A DNA stretch of 64,000 nucleotides from Bog-159 sp963756605. GTDB lineage: Bacteria > Acidobacteriota > Terriglobia > Bryobacterales > Bryobacteraceae. Below the pieces are notes generated by a model, which had not been told where the DNA came from, did not search any database, and worked only from the letters and a program-made list of their open reading frames with translations. The translations under genes and the position numbers were made by a program. Position 1 is the stretch's first letter, and every line of letters begins with the position of its first letter. Where the stretch lies: positions 186,001-250,000 of the forward strand of contig CAVWOT010000009.1 of the NCBI GenBank assembly GCA_963756605.1, in the 5' to 3' direction. Shown piece after piece: positions 41,809-51,209 of the stretch.

Positions 41809-44271
41809 ATGCGACCAGTTTCTTCAACTACGCCCGGTCAGCCTAGTCGCCTGCCGGTCTTACGCGCAGCCCGCGCGTTCCTCCCGCTGTTGTGGACGGC
41901 CCTGTTGGGCGCACCGCTGATGGCGCAGGATGAAGGCGGCGAAGCCAGCCTGCACCTGCCCGACCTGAGCACCGCCCGTTTTCTGGGGGATAGCATCGGC
42001 GGCCACACCCTGTTGATGTTCGGCCTGCTGTTCTGCGTGCTAGGCATGATTTTCGGCCTGATCATTTATAGACGGCTGAAGAACATGGAAGTGCACAAAT
42101 CCATGCTGGAAGTCTCCGAACTTATCTATGAGACTTGCAAGACCTATCTGGCCACGCAAGGCAAATTCCTCATCATGCTGGAATGCTTTATCGGCGTCAT
42201 CATCGTGTTCTACTTCGGCTTTCTGAGGGATCTTGGGTTCGTTCAGGTCGGTACCATTCTGTTGTTTAGCGTGATCGGCATCGGCGGCAGCTACTCGGTG
42301 GCGGCCTTCGGCATGCGCGTGAACACTTTCGCCAACTCCCGGGCGGCCTTCGCCAGCCTGCGCGGCAAAGCCTTCCCCTGTTACGACATTCCCCTGCAAG
42401 CCGGCATGAGTATCGGCATGCTGCTGATCTCGGTCGAACTGATCATGATGCTGATCATCCTGCTGTTCATTCCGGGCGACCTGGCTGGCCCTTGCTTCAT
42501 CGGCTTCGCCATAGGCGAATCGCTGGGCGCAGCGGCCCTGCGCGTGGCAGGCGGCATTTTCACTAAGATCGCGGATATCGGCGCGGACCTGATGAAGATC
42601 GTCTTCAAGATCAAGGAAGACGACGTGCGCAACCCCGGCGTGATTGCGGACTGCACCGGCGATAACGCGGGCGACTCGGTGGGACCATCCGCCGATGGCT
42701 TCGAGACTTACGGCGTCACCGGCGTGGCCCTGATCACCTTTATCCTGCTGGCAGTCAAGCAGCCCGAGATGCAGGTGCGGTTACTGGTCTGGATCTTCGT
42801 CATGCGCGTGATGATGATCATCTCCTCTGCGTTGAGTTACTTCATCAACGGCATGATCGCCAAGGCCAGATACGGAGATGCCGAAAAATTCAACTTCGAA
42901 GCGCCCCTGACTTCCCTTGTGTGGATGACTTCGCTCATCTCCGTCGGACTGACTTATGTGGTCAGCTACTTCATCATTCCGAGTTTGAACGGCGATACCA
43001 GCTTGTGGTGGAAACTGGCCACGGTGATTACCTGCGGCACCCTGGCCGGTGCGATCATCCCCGAGGGGGTGAAGGTATTTACCTCCACTCAGTCGCGGCA
43101 CGTGCGCGAGATCGTCAATTCCGCGCGCGAAGGCGGCGCCTCATTGTGCATTTTGTCCGGTCTTGTGGCCGGTGACTTCAGCGCCTACTGGCTGGGCTTC
43201 TCCATCCTCGGCCTGATGAGCATCGCCTATGGAGTCAGCACCCTGGGCCTAGCCAGCCTCATGGTGGCGCCGGCCGTGTTTGCTTTCGGACTGGTGGCCT
43301 TCGGCTTCCTGGGTATGGGTCCGGTCACCATCGCGGTGGACAGCTACGGCCCGGTGACGGATAACGCCCAGTCCGTGTTCGAGCTTTCGACCATCGAGAC
43401 GCTGCCAGGCATCGAAGCTGAGATCCAGCGCGATTTCGGATTCAAACCGAACTTTGAGAAGGGCAAGGAGAACCTGGAAGAGAACGACGGGGCCGGCAAC
43501 ACATTCAAGGCTACTTCCAAACCCGTGCTGATCGGTACCGCGGTAGTGGGAGCCACCACCATGATCTTCTCGATCATCGTGGCGCTCACTAATGGTCTGA
43601 CGACCAACCAGGACAAACTCTCGATCCTCAACCCGCCTTTCCTCTTGGGTCTGATTGCCGGCGGAGCGGTGATTTATTGGTTCACGGGCGCATCCATGCA
43701 GGCGGTCACCACCGGCGCATATCGCGCAGTGAAATTCATCAAGGAGCACATTAAGCTGGAAAGCGCCGAAAAGGCCTCCGTATCCGACTCCAAGAAGGTG
43801 GTGGAGATCTGCACGCAGTACGCGCAGAAGGGCATGCTGAACATCTTTATTGCTGTGTTCTTCGCCACCCTGGCCTTCGCCTTCTTCGAACCGTTTTACT
43901 TCATCGGCTACCTGATCTCCATCGCCATATTCGGCTTGTTCCAGGCAATCTTCATGGCCGACGCCGGCGGCGCCATGGACAACGCCAAGAAAATCGTCGA
44001 GACCGAGCTGAACATGAAAGGCACCGAATTGCACGCCGCCACGGTGGTGGGCGATACGGTAGGCGATCCGCTCAAAGACACCAGTTCGGTGGCGCTGAAT
44101 CCCATCATCAAGTTCACCACGCTGTTCGGCTTGCTGGCGGTGGAACTGGCGGTGTCGCTGAACAATAAGCAGGGCAACACGCTTTCGACCGTGCTCGGCG
44201 CGCTGTTCTTCCTGGTTTCGGTGACCTTCGTCTATCGCAGCTTCTACGGCATGCGCATCGAATCGAATTAA
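41809..44271 (+). CDS. hppA: membrane-bound proton-translocating pyrophosphatase, K+-independent type
   Basis: An 820-residue polytopic protein from ATG 41809 with CAGGAGG at 41791-41797. The substrate site is NPGVIADCTGDNAGDSVGPS with the family's DxGADL form DIGADLMKIVFKIKEDDVRN, and a second acidic face at GDTVGDPLKDTSSVALNPII. GNTFKATSK carries Lys where K+-dependent enzymes have Ala, pointing to the K+-independent, H+-pumping class. The first 60 residues add a signal-like hydrophobic segment. It couples PPi hydrolysis to an ion gradient. Confidence 0.93.
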   Translation: MRPVSSTTPGQPSRLPVLRAARAFLPLLWTALLGAPLMAQDEGGEASLHLPDLSTARFLGDSIGGHTLLMFGLLFCVLGMIFGLIIYRRLKNMEVHKSMLEVSELIYETCKTYLATQGKFLIMLECFIGVIIVFYFGFLRDLGFVQVGTILLFSVIGIGGSYSVAAFGMRVNTFANSRAAFASLRGKAFPCYDIPLQAGMSIGMLLISVELIMMLIILLFIPGDLAGPCFIGFAIGESLGAAALRVAGGIFTKIADIGADLMKIVFKIKEDDVRNPGVIADCTGDNAGDSVGPSADGFETYGVTGVALITFILLAVKQPEMQVRLLVWIFVMRVMMIISSALSYFINGMIAKARYGDAEKFNFEAPLTSLVWMTSLISVGLTYVVSYFIIPSLNGDTSLWWKLATVITCGTLAGAIIPEGVKVFTSTQSRHVREIVNSAREGGASLCILSGLVAGDFSAYWLGFSILGLMSIAYGVSTLGLASLMVAPAVFAFGLVAFGFLGMGPVTIAVDSYGPVTDNAQSVFELSTIETLPGIEAEIQRDFGFKPNFEKGKENLEENDGAGNTFKATSKPVLIGTAVVGATTMIFSIIVALTNGLTTNQDKLSILNPPFLLGLIAGGAVIYWFTGASMQAVTTGAYRAVKFIKEHIKLESAEKASVSDSKKVVEICTQYAQKGMLNIFIAVFFATLAFAFFEPFYFIGYLISIAIFGLFQAIFMADAGGAMDNAKKIVETELNMKGTELHAATVVGDTVGDPLKDTSSVALNPIIKFTTLFGLLAVELAVSLNNKQGNTLSTVLGALFFLVSVTFVYRSFYGMRIESN

Positions 44272-44641
44272 GAACTGCACCCTCTCAGAATCTTCGCAGC
44301 GCGCCTGCATAATCTGTGGGGCGGACCTCCAGGTCTGTCAGGATGGGCCTGCGGCCCACGAATAGTGATGAAAACCATGTGGGGCAGGCTCCCAGCCATG
44401 GCTTTCAGCCTGCGGCGGCCTCTCAGGCCGCCCGAACTGGGTTTCAACACGTTACGGTGGCTTTCGACCGTGCGCGGGTCCTCCAGAACCCGCCCCTCGC
44501 GCCTGGAATCAGCTGTTCCAAACGCGAGCGGGCCGACGTGGACGTCGGCCGCAGGGTAGTGGCATTGTTGGCTCTAGCCGGCGCGGGGCTTCAGCCCCCC
44601 GCCGCGCCGAATGTTTTGGTTGCGTCAGCCTGCTCCAAACG
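44272..44641. repeat. intergenic cluster of REP-like palindromes
   Basis: 370 bp without a gene. They hold several short inverted repeats: GGCGGACCTCCAGGTCTGTC near 44320, GGGCCTGCGGCCC near 44345, GTGGGGCAGGCTCCCAGCC near 44379, and the perfect stem GGCGGCCT-CTC-AGGCCGCC at 44414-44432. A GC-rich inverted segment GGCGCGGGGCTTCAGCCCCC lies near 44580. The hairpins lie between convergent hppA and hisS and may end both transcripts. Confidence 0.7.
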
Positions 44642-45931
44642 CTACGCTCGCAGGCGCTGGCGCAACCACCCGGCCAGTTCCGCAAGCGGCACGGTGCACT
44701 GTTCCCCGCTGGCCATTTCCTTCACCACCGCAGCCCCGTCGCTTAGCTCCTTGGGCGCCAGAAACACGGTGAATCGTGCGCCGCGGCGGTCCGCATAGCC
44801 GAAAAACTTTCCGGGTTTGCCGGCGGAGAAGGCCAGGTCCGTCTGGATGCCGGCAGCCACCAGTTCTGCGGCCAGGCGTGCCGCGTCCCGGCTAAGAGCC
44901 GCGTCAAACATTCCGACGCACACTTCCACATTCGGCTTGGCCGGCGAGAATCCCCTCAACTCGGTCAGGATCTCGGCGATCACCACATCCCCGAAACCCA
45001 TGCCCACAGCCGGGCGCGCGACGCCGGTCATATCGGCAAACAGATTGTCATAGCGGCCGCCGCCGAAGATGGCGCGGAAGCGGCGCGCGGTATCGAATCC
45101 TTCGAACACCGCGCCGGTATAATACGAGAGCCCACGCACCACCCCGGAATCGAAGCGCAGGTATTCGCCGAATCCCATAGCGTCGGCCAGGTCCAGCAGG
45201 CGGCGCACCTCCTCCGCCGCGGGGCTGGCCGCCAGCGGCCCCCCGGACAGGCTGTCCGCGGCTTCACTGCCCAGTTGCCCAATCACTGCATCGGCCGTCT
45301 GGACCGCCAGACCTTTTTCGACCAGCAGCTCCTGCAAGGTCTCGACCGGCACTTTGCCCTTCTTGTCGAGGACCATGAAAACGTCCACATGCTGGTCCAG
45401 CGGCACGCCCAGTTCACAGAGCAAATAGGCCACTACCTGCCGGTCATTTATGTGGATGCGTACGTCTTGCGGGCCCAGACCCAAGGCCGCCAGCGCGCTC
45501 GTTACTCCCGCCAGAATCCAGGCCTCGGCCTGCACGGAAGGCTCGCCGACGATGTCCAGATTCCACTGGAAGTGTTCGCGTTTGCGGCCGCGGGTCATGC
45601 GCTCGTAACGGAAGCACTGGCCGATAGTCCACCATTTGGCCGGAAACACGATGTCCTGCGGCCGCGCGCTGATCATGCGCACCAATGAGGGTGTCACTTC
45701 GGGGCGTAGCGCCAGTTGCCGGTTGGATTTGTCCTCGAAGTGATAGATCTGCTGCGCCACCTCCTCGCCGGCCTTGCGTGCCAGCAGCTCGAAGGATTCC
45801 ACCACTGGCGGCTCGAAGCGCTGGAAACCGTGCAGGGTGGATGCGGCAGTCCAGGCGGCGAAGATGCGGTCCCGCAATTCCAGGTCTTCCGGATAGAAGT
45901 CGCGCATGCCGCGCGGCGGTTCCAGCTGCAT
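44642..45931 (-). CDS. hisS: histidyl-tRNA synthetase
   Basis: A 429-residue class II aminoacyl-tRNA synthetase. Motif 1 is PPRGMRDFYPEDLELRDRIF; motif 2 region is FPAKWWTIGQCFRYERMTRG, where RYER is the motif 2 core; the histidine A motif is RGLSYYTGAVFEGFD, and motif 3 is near VGMGFGDVVIAEIL. The C-terminal anticodon-binding domain starts near 335 (VEVCVGMFDAALSRDAARLA). Variation such as RGLSYYTG for RGLDYYTG is seen in some lineages. Ends 17 residues after the last hydrophobic strand. Length agrees with the family (about 420-430). Confidence 0.94.
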   Translation of the reverse strand: MQLEPPRGMRDFYPEDLELRDRIFAAWTAASTLHGFQRFEPPVVESFELLARKAGEEVAQQIYHFEDKSNRQLALRPEVTPSLVRMISARPQDIVFPAKWWTIGQCFRYERMTRGRKREHFQWNLDIVGEPSVQAEAWILAGVTSALAALGLGPQDVRIHINDRQVVAYLLCELGVPLDQHVDVFMVLDKKGKVPVETLQELLVEKGLAVQTADAVIGQLGSEAADSLSGGPLAASPAAEEVRRLLDLADAMGFGEYLRFDSGVVRGLSYYTGAVFEGFDTARRFRAIFGGGRYDNLFADMTGVARPAVGMGFGDVVIAEILTELRGFSPAKPNVEVCVGMFDAALSRDAARLAAELVAAGIQTDLAFSAGKPGKFFGYADRRGARFTVFLAPKELSDGAAVVKEMASGEQCTVPLAELAGWLRQRLRA

Positions 45932-46004
45932 ATGTAATTAGTGTAGTTCAACGGCCAATCTCCGCCCGGATTCCGCTGAGCAATTGCACTCGTGCGGGAC
46001 TTCT

Positions 46005-46424
46005 TCAGTCCCGCCACTCAATCTCGCGCTCGTCTCCGTCCAGCGCGCGTAGGCGGATCTCGACGTGATCGCGCGGCATCAGTTCGGGGAAGCGCTCGCC
46101 CCATTCGATAATCACCATAGCCGGGCTGTCAAACAACTCATCCAGGCCCAGCGTGGCTGCATCGCGCGCGCTTTCCAGACGGTACAGATCCACGTGATAG
46201 ACAGCCGGCGGCGTACCGTATTCGTGGATCAGCGTGAAGGTGGGACTGGAGACCTCCTCTGGCGGCGCCGCGCCCAAACCGTGGACGATGCCTTTGGCCA
46301 GCGTGGTCTTGCCCGCACCCAGGTTGCCGATCAGCAGCACGGTGGCGTGCGGCGGCAGCGCCCGCGCCAGACGCTCGCCCAGGGCGATGGTCTCCTCCTC
46401 AGAGGCGGTGCGGAAAACGGGCAC
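46005..46424 (-). CDS. tsaE: tRNA threonylcarbamoyladenosine biosynthesis ATPase TsaE
   Basis: A 139-residue YjeE/TsaE protein. The P-loop is GNLGAGKT (33-40). SPTFTLIHEYG and YHVDLYRLE are the classical switch motifs, and IIEWGERFPELMPRDHVEI completes the signature. TsaE supports the TsaBD complex in making t6A37 on tRNAs. Its start overlaps the end of the nnr gene by 26 bp, an arrangement conserved in many genomes. A short hairpin (GGGACTTCTTCAGTCCC near 45992) follows the stop. Confidence 0.94.
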   Translation of the reverse strand: MPVFRTASEEETIALGERLARALPPHATVLLIGNLGAGKTTLAKGIVHGLGAAPPEEVSSPTFTLIHEYGTPPAVYHVDLYRLESARDAATLGLDELFDSPAMVIIEWGERFPELMPRDHVEIRLRALDGDEREIEWRD

Positions 46425-47928
46425 ACTCCTCCAGGGCCGCCGGAAGATAGCGCAGCAGATCGGTCGCGTTCAGGCATTTCTCGGTGAGTACGGCGGCGCC
46501 TAATTCGCCGGCCAATCCATGCAGATAGACAGCGGCGGCGATGGCTTCGTCCGGATTTTTTGGAAACTGCCCCAGCAGGCCGGCGAGCATACCGGTGAGA
46601 ATATCGCCCGTGCCGCCCGTGCCCATGGCGGGCGTGCCCGTGGGGTTGATCCAAACGCGCCCATCGGCGAACGCGATCAGCGTACGCTCACCCTTCAGCA
46701 CCAAGGTGACCTGCCGCCCGGTGGCCAACCCGCGCGCGGCGGATATGCGATCGGCGGAAACTTCCGCGGTCGATTTGCCGCAGAGCCGCGCCATTTCGCC
46801 CGGGTGCGGCGTCAACACCCGAAACTTTCCATTTCCTGACCACGCCGTCCCCGCCAAAGCATTCAGCGCATCGGCATCCGTCACCATGGGTTGCGCGAAT
46901 TCGGCGAAGGCGCGCCTGACCAGCGCCACCATTTCCGGGTCGTCCCCCAACCCCGGCCCGATGGCGATGACATCTTTTTTCTCGGCAACTTTCTCGACTT
47001 CGCCCCACAATTGTCCGCTTTCGAGTGGCGCGGTCATCAACTCCGCGGCGTGGCCGGCGATCACCGGGATGGCGGACTCCTCCGACGCGACTGTAACCAG
47101 GCCCGCGCCGGCACGCAATGCGGCCATTCCGCACATCGCCGCGGCGCCGGTCTTGCCGCGCGATCCGGCGATGGCCAGCACGTGCCCATACGTGCCTTTA
47201 TGCCCCGCCCGCGCACGCGGCTCGAGCACCCGGCGGAACATCGCCGGCTCCACCAGCGACAGCCAGATGGAATCGTCGGCATCGAACATGGCGGGCGGAC
47301 TGCCGATGGCGCCCACACGCAACTCGCCTACCGCGTCGCAATTGGGCGCCAGCACGTGCGCCGGCTTTGGCGCGGTAAAGGTGACCGTGTAATCGGCGCG
47401 GGAGTGCTCGCCGGTCGGCTGGCCGGAATCGCTGGGCATGCCCGAGGGAATATCGACAGCTACCACTTTGGCCAGCGGGAAGCCGCGGTTGATCTCGCGG
47501 ATGGCATCCAGCATGGCGCCGGAGGCCGATCCGCTGATTCCAGTGCCCAGCAACGCATCCACCACGATGGTTGCCAGGCGGGCGGCAACGGGAATTTCGC
47601 GCGTCACCGGGCACCCGCATACCTGCAGCATACGGTAGTTTTGCGCGGCGTCGCCTTTCAGTTCCTCCGGCGCGGCCAGCAGCACCACGTGCAATGCGCG
47701 CACCCCGCATCGCATGAAAAGCTGGCGCGCCACCACCATGCCATCGCCGCCATTGTTTCCCTTGCCGCACAGAACCACGATGCGTTGCGCGGTCAGGGGC
47801 GCGAACTTCTCGGCCAGCAGTTCCACCACGCGATGCCCGGCGTTTTCCATCAGCACCACGCCCGGAATGCCCATTTCGATGGTGCGCCGGTCTACCTCGC
47901 GCATCTGCGCGGCTGTCAGAACTCTCAT
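46399..47928 (-). CDS. nnr: bifunctional NAD(P)H-hydrate epimerase/dehydratase
   Basis: A 509-residue fusion. Residues 1-215 are the epimerase (LTAAQMREVDRRTIEMGIPG, LCGKGNNGGDGMVVARQLFM, VDALLGTGISG). Residues about 225-500 are the ADP/ATP-dependent dehydratase (KGTYGHVLAIAGSRGKTGAA, IAIGPGLGDDPEMVALVRRA, GTGGTGDILTGMLAGLLGQF). It repairs damaged NADHX/NADPHX. The ATG at 47928 overlaps the stop of the phosphatase gene as ATGA, and the 3' end overlaps tsaE, so the three form one operon. Confidence 0.95.
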   Translation of the reverse strand: MRVLTAAQMREVDRRTIEMGIPGVVLMENAGHRVVELLAEKFAPLTAQRIVVLCGKGNNGGDGMVVARQLFMRCGVRALHVVLLAAPEELKGDAAQNYRMLQVCGCPVTREIPVAARLATIVVDALLGTGISGSASGAMLDAIREINRGFPLAKVVAVDIPSGMPSDSGQPTGEHSRADYTVTFTAPKPAHVLAPNCDAVGELRVGAIGSPPAMFDADDSIWLSLVEPAMFRRVLEPRARAGHKGTYGHVLAIAGSRGKTGAAAMCGMAALRAGAGLVTVASEESAIPVIAGHAAELMTAPLESGQLWGEVEKVAEKKDVIAIGPGLGDDPEMVALVRRAFAEFAQPMVTDADALNALAGTAWSGNGKFRVLTPHPGEMARLCGKSTAEVSADRISAARGLATGRQVTLVLKGERTLIAFADGRVWINPTGTPAMGTGGTGDILTGMLAGLLGQFPKNPDEAIAAAVYLHGLAGELGAAVLTEKCLNATDLLRYLPAALEECARFPHRL

Positions 47929-49886
47929 GGACGCCTCGCCACCAGCATGGTCATATCGTCCGACAACTCGGCGGCGTCGCCCGACCACTGCAACACGGCC
48001 TCCATGCTGCGCGCGATGATTTCGGGCGAATCGCGATCCACATTCTTGGCCAACAGATCCGTGAGCCGCTGCTCGCCGAACATCTCGCCGTATTCGTTCT
48101 CGGGCTCGATCATGCCATCGGTGTACGCCACCAGCACGTCGCCGCTGGACATGCGAACGGTCCTTTCCTCATAACACGAGAAAGGGAACGCCCCCACCAC
48201 CGTGCCGGTTACTTCCAATAATTCCGGCACACCTTTGCGCAACAGGATAGGCTGCAGGTGCCCGGCATTGGTGTACCTCAGGGTCTGGGTGGCCTCGTCG
48301 TATAAGGCGAAATAGAAGGTCGCATATTTCTCGGGCGAGGTATTCGCGTACAGCAGCTTGTTCAGGCGCGACACCATGACGGCGGTAGAGAGCGGCGGCG
48401 GCGTCCAACCGGCGCCGCCCGCGCCGGCCATGGCGGGCACGGCCGCTGTAAGCTGCATGCGCATGGTGGACTGGATGGAGGCCATCAATAGCGCCGCCGA
48501 GATGCCTTTGCCGGCCACGTCGCCGATGGCAAACGCCACGCTGGAGTCGACCCGCATGAAATCGTAATAGTCGCCCGAAACCACGCGCGCGGGCTTGCAT
48601 ACGCCAGTGAGCGTGAGGGTTTTCAGCCCCGGCACGTCTTTCGGAAAAAGCAGGGTCTGCACCTCGCGCGCAATTTCCAGTTCGGATTGCAGGCGCTCCT
48701 TCTCCTTCGCCACAATGATAAGGCGCTCCAGATTCTCGGTCATGGTGTTGAACGAAGCGCCCAGCTCGGCCAGTTGGTCGTTGCCGCGGACGGGAATGCG
48801 ATGCGAAAAATCTCCTACTTTGATGCGCCGCGTGCCTTCGTACAACTCGTGCACCGCGCTGGTAATGGTGCGGGAGATGGATACGCCGATCACCAGCGAA
48901 ACCAGTTCCACGATCAGGAACAGGGTGACGATAATCAAAAACAGCGCCCAGATCACCTGCCCGTAAGCCATGTCTCCCAGGAAAACATTGTTTCCGAAAA
49001 GCGTGCTGAGCACCGCCGACATGCGCGTATTCACCAGCAGCAGGCCTCTGGCCGTTTTGTTGGCCGGCGCGTTCCAAAACATCACGGGTACCAGCGATAC
49101 GCCGTCAACCTGCATGTCCAGGAGATTGTTCTTGGGAGGCATATGCGCGGCGTGCGAGGCGGCCGAACCGCCGGGAACGCTGCGCAATCCGCTGCCGGAC
49201 TCGGAGAAAAAATTTACCTGGCCCAGGCCGGGCAGAAGGCTCGCCAAAAAACCCTGGCTGATCGGGGCCATGATCACCACATCCGTACGGCCGGCCGTGG
49301 CATTGGCCCAGCTATACATCTGCGCGTCCTTCACCACAATGCCGCTGGCGTCTTTCCATCCGGCGGGTGGCGCGGTGATCGTGGACGAAGGCGGATACCG
49401 CATTTCACCGCCATCGCGCACCAGGATCTCTGCCGCGGGGAAGAATCGCTGCGTGAACTCAAGCGTCCGCTCGATCACTTCCGTCCGGCGCACGGGAGCG
49501 GTTTCCAGAATCGAGGCAGCGGACCCGCGCAGGATGCTGGTGCGCCGGTCCAGTTCCGAATTAACCAGGTAGATCGCGATTTGGCCGGTAAGCCAGTAGG
49601 TGCTGACCAGCACCAGCGCCAGGATCAGGCCAATGGGGACCATGGCGATGAACGCATACGCCACAATGAGGCGGTTCCGCAGGCGCCAGATCAACTTCTT
49701 GACGCCGGTTCTGGCGAGGCGGACAGCCACGATGAAACCTAAGATCCAGACCGCAAAGGTGACCAGCAGTTCTATCAACGTGGCGGGTGCCGCGATGGCT
49801 AGCACGATGGCGAGAATCAGCGCGAGCAGGAACGTCTTTTCAATGCGCCCGAGCTTGCGGTAGAGAGATGTCAGGCGCGCGCGCAT
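47925..49886 (-). CDS. membrane PP2C-type serine phosphatase with HAMP domain (RsbU-like)
   Basis: A 653-residue membrane protein. Hydrophobic helices lie at about 18-60 and 75-100, a periplasmic sensor region extends to about 310, and another helix (IWALFLIIVTLFLIVELVSL) leads into a HAMP domain (ISRTITSAVHELYEGTRRIK). The catalytic SpoIIE/PP2C domain has VSGDYYDFMRVDSSVAFAIG, DVAGKGISAALLMA, TNAGHLQPILLRKG and YTDGMIEPENEYGEMFG. It should dephosphorylate an anti-anti-sigma factor or similar partner in response to an external signal. It is the first gene of the operon with nnr and tsaE. Confidence 0.9.
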   Translation of the reverse strand: MRARLTSLYRKLGRIEKTFLLALILAIVLAIAAPATLIELLVTFAVWILGFIVAVRLARTGVKKLIWRLRNRLIVAYAFIAMVPIGLILALVLVSTYWLTGQIAIYLVNSELDRRTSILRGSAASILETAPVRRTEVIERTLEFTQRFFPAAEILVRDGGEMRYPPSSTITAPPAGWKDASGIVVKDAQMYSWANATAGRTDVVIMAPISQGFLASLLPGLGQVNFFSESGSGLRSVPGGSAASHAAHMPPKNNLLDMQVDGVSLVPVMFWNAPANKTARGLLLVNTRMSAVLSTLFGNNVFLGDMAYGQVIWALFLIIVTLFLIVELVSLVIGVSISRTITSAVHELYEGTRRIKVGDFSHRIPVRGNDQLAELGASFNTMTENLERLIIVAKEKERLQSELEIAREVQTLLFPKDVPGLKTLTLTGVCKPARVVSGDYYDFMRVDSSVAFAIGDVAGKGISAALLMASIQSTMRMQLTAAVPAMAGAGGAGWTPPPLSTAVMVSRLNKLLYANTSPEKYATFYFALYDEATQTLRYTNAGHLQPILLRKGVPELLEVTGTVVGAFPFSCYEERTVRMSSGDVLVAYTDGMIEPENEYGEMFGEQRLTDLLAKNVDRDSPEIIARSMEAVLQWSGDAAELSDDMTMLVARRP

Positions 49887-49959
49887 TTCTACTCATATTA
49901 TCGCGGTATCCTGTGGTCCGCGGTGGGCAGACCGGTAGTGCTTGAAAAGTGGCAATGGG

Positions 49960-50395
49960 TTATTTCAAACCCTCGTCCTTCGCTGTGACCAGCCATGCGG
50001 CCCAGCCCATGCAAACTGCCGCCAGAGCTGAAACCGCCTCGGGAGCCGGGAAAAAATACATCCAGCTCAAGACTAGGTTCACTACCTGAACCGTGAAAAG
50101 GCTCCACCCCAGAGCCCCGATCGTTTCAGGATTCTTTCGCGCGAGGCCGCCCAGATGCCAGGCCAGGAATGCCGAGAAAAGCAAATAGGCTGTAAACAAT
50201 AGACCGAACCCGATATAGAAACCGCCATAACTGCAATTGGTGCCCCTGAGCTGAAAGTGGACATCATTCATGGCCTCCCGGACGCCGCCAACTTCCGGCG
50301 ACGGGGCCTGGAAAGTGAGCAATCCGCAGGTATGGCTCGCCGCAAAAGACAACGAGCAACCCCGCGGCAAACCGGTATAGCAAAGTCGGCTTCAT
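49960..50395 (-). pseudogene. small four-helix membrane protein with a frameshift
   Basis: The true start is ATG 50395 (MKPTLLYRFAAGLLVVF). One extra T in TTTT near 50350 throws the frame. With it removed the protein continues AASHTCGLLTFQAPSPEVGG, then VREAMNDVHFQLRGTNCSYG and hydrophobic helices to KDEGLK at 49960, about 144 residues. The family (MxxxHF...FNxSYxxFYxGFGL) is an uncharacterised membrane group in soil bacteria. Internal starts at 50271 could give a shorter product. It could be a homopolymer sequencing error. Confidence 0.7.
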
Positions 50396-50451
50396 AGCTA
50401 CAGCGAGCCGCAATCGTGTGAGGGAGCGGTTTCGCAAAGCGGCTCAACACC

Positions 50452-51198
50452 CTACTTCTGCCTGCCTTGCGCGGCGACCGCCTCCATAGCGGCCTTTACC
50501 TTCTCGGGATCTCCGAGATAGTAGCTCCGCAGCGGCTTCAGGTCGTCGCCTAACTCGTAGACCAGCGGCATGCCGGTAGGAATATTCATCCCCACGATGG
50601 CCTCATCGGAGACGCCATCGAGATACTTCACCAGCGCGCGCAGGCTGTTGCCGTGCGCGGCGATCAGCACGCGCCGGCCTTCCCGTACTGCCGGCGCGAT
50701 CGTCGCATGCCAGTATGGCAAAAAGCGGTTGACGGTATCTTTCAGGCACTCGGTGAGCGGCAGTTCCTGTGCGGTCAGATCCTTGTAGCGCGGGTCGTGG
50801 CCGGGATAGCGCGCGTCGTCTACTGTAAGCGGCGGCGGCGGAATATCGTAACTGCGCCGCCAGATCTTCACCTGGTCCTCGCCAAACTTGGCGGCCGTCT
50901 CGGATTTATTCAGACCCTGCAGCGCGCCGTAGTGGCGCTCATTCAAGCGCCACGAACGGTGAACCGGAATCCATATCAGATCCAACTCGTCGAGCGTCAT
51001 CCACAGCGTGCGGATGGCGCGCTTCAGCAGCGAAGTATATGCCACGTCGAACGCGAAGCCTGCGGCCTTCAACGCGACGCCGGCCTCATGGGCCTCCTGG
51101 CGTCCTTTTTCCGAAAGATCGACATCGGTCCAGCCCGTGAAGCGGTTCTCTTTGTTCCAGTCGCTTTCGCCGTGGCGCAGCAATACGAGTTTGTGCAT
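50452..51198 (-). CDS. gpmA: 2,3-bisphosphoglycerate-dependent phosphoglycerate mutase
   Basis: A 248-residue enzyme of glycolysis. The phosphohistidine motif is LVLLRHGESDWNKENRFTGW with the acceptor His in RHG. The second catalytic His is in LIAAHGNSLRALVKYL. WRLNERHYGALQGLNKSETA is the dPGM signature. It interconverts 3- and 2-phosphoglycerate, the step before enolase, whose gene ends 12 bp upstream on the same strand; the two are probably cotranscribed. Confidence 0.95.
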   Translation of the reverse strand: MHKLVLLRHGESDWNKENRFTGWTDVDLSEKGRQEAHEAGVALKAAGFAFDVAYTSLLKRAIRTLWMTLDELDLIWIPVHRSWRLNERHYGALQGLNKSETAAKFGEDQVKIWRRSYDIPPPPLTVDDARYPGHDPRYKDLTAQELPLTECLKDTVNRFLPYWHATIAPAVREGRRVLIAAHGNSLRALVKYLDGVSDEAIVGMNIPTGMPLVYELGDDLKPLRSYYLGDPEKVKAAMEAVAAQGRQK

Positions 51199-51209
51199 GG
51201 CGAGCGCTC

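Noticed and set aside
46891..48174. A 427-residue plus-strand frame over nnr and the phosphatase
   Set aside because: It crosses two real genes on the other strand and has no recognisable domain.
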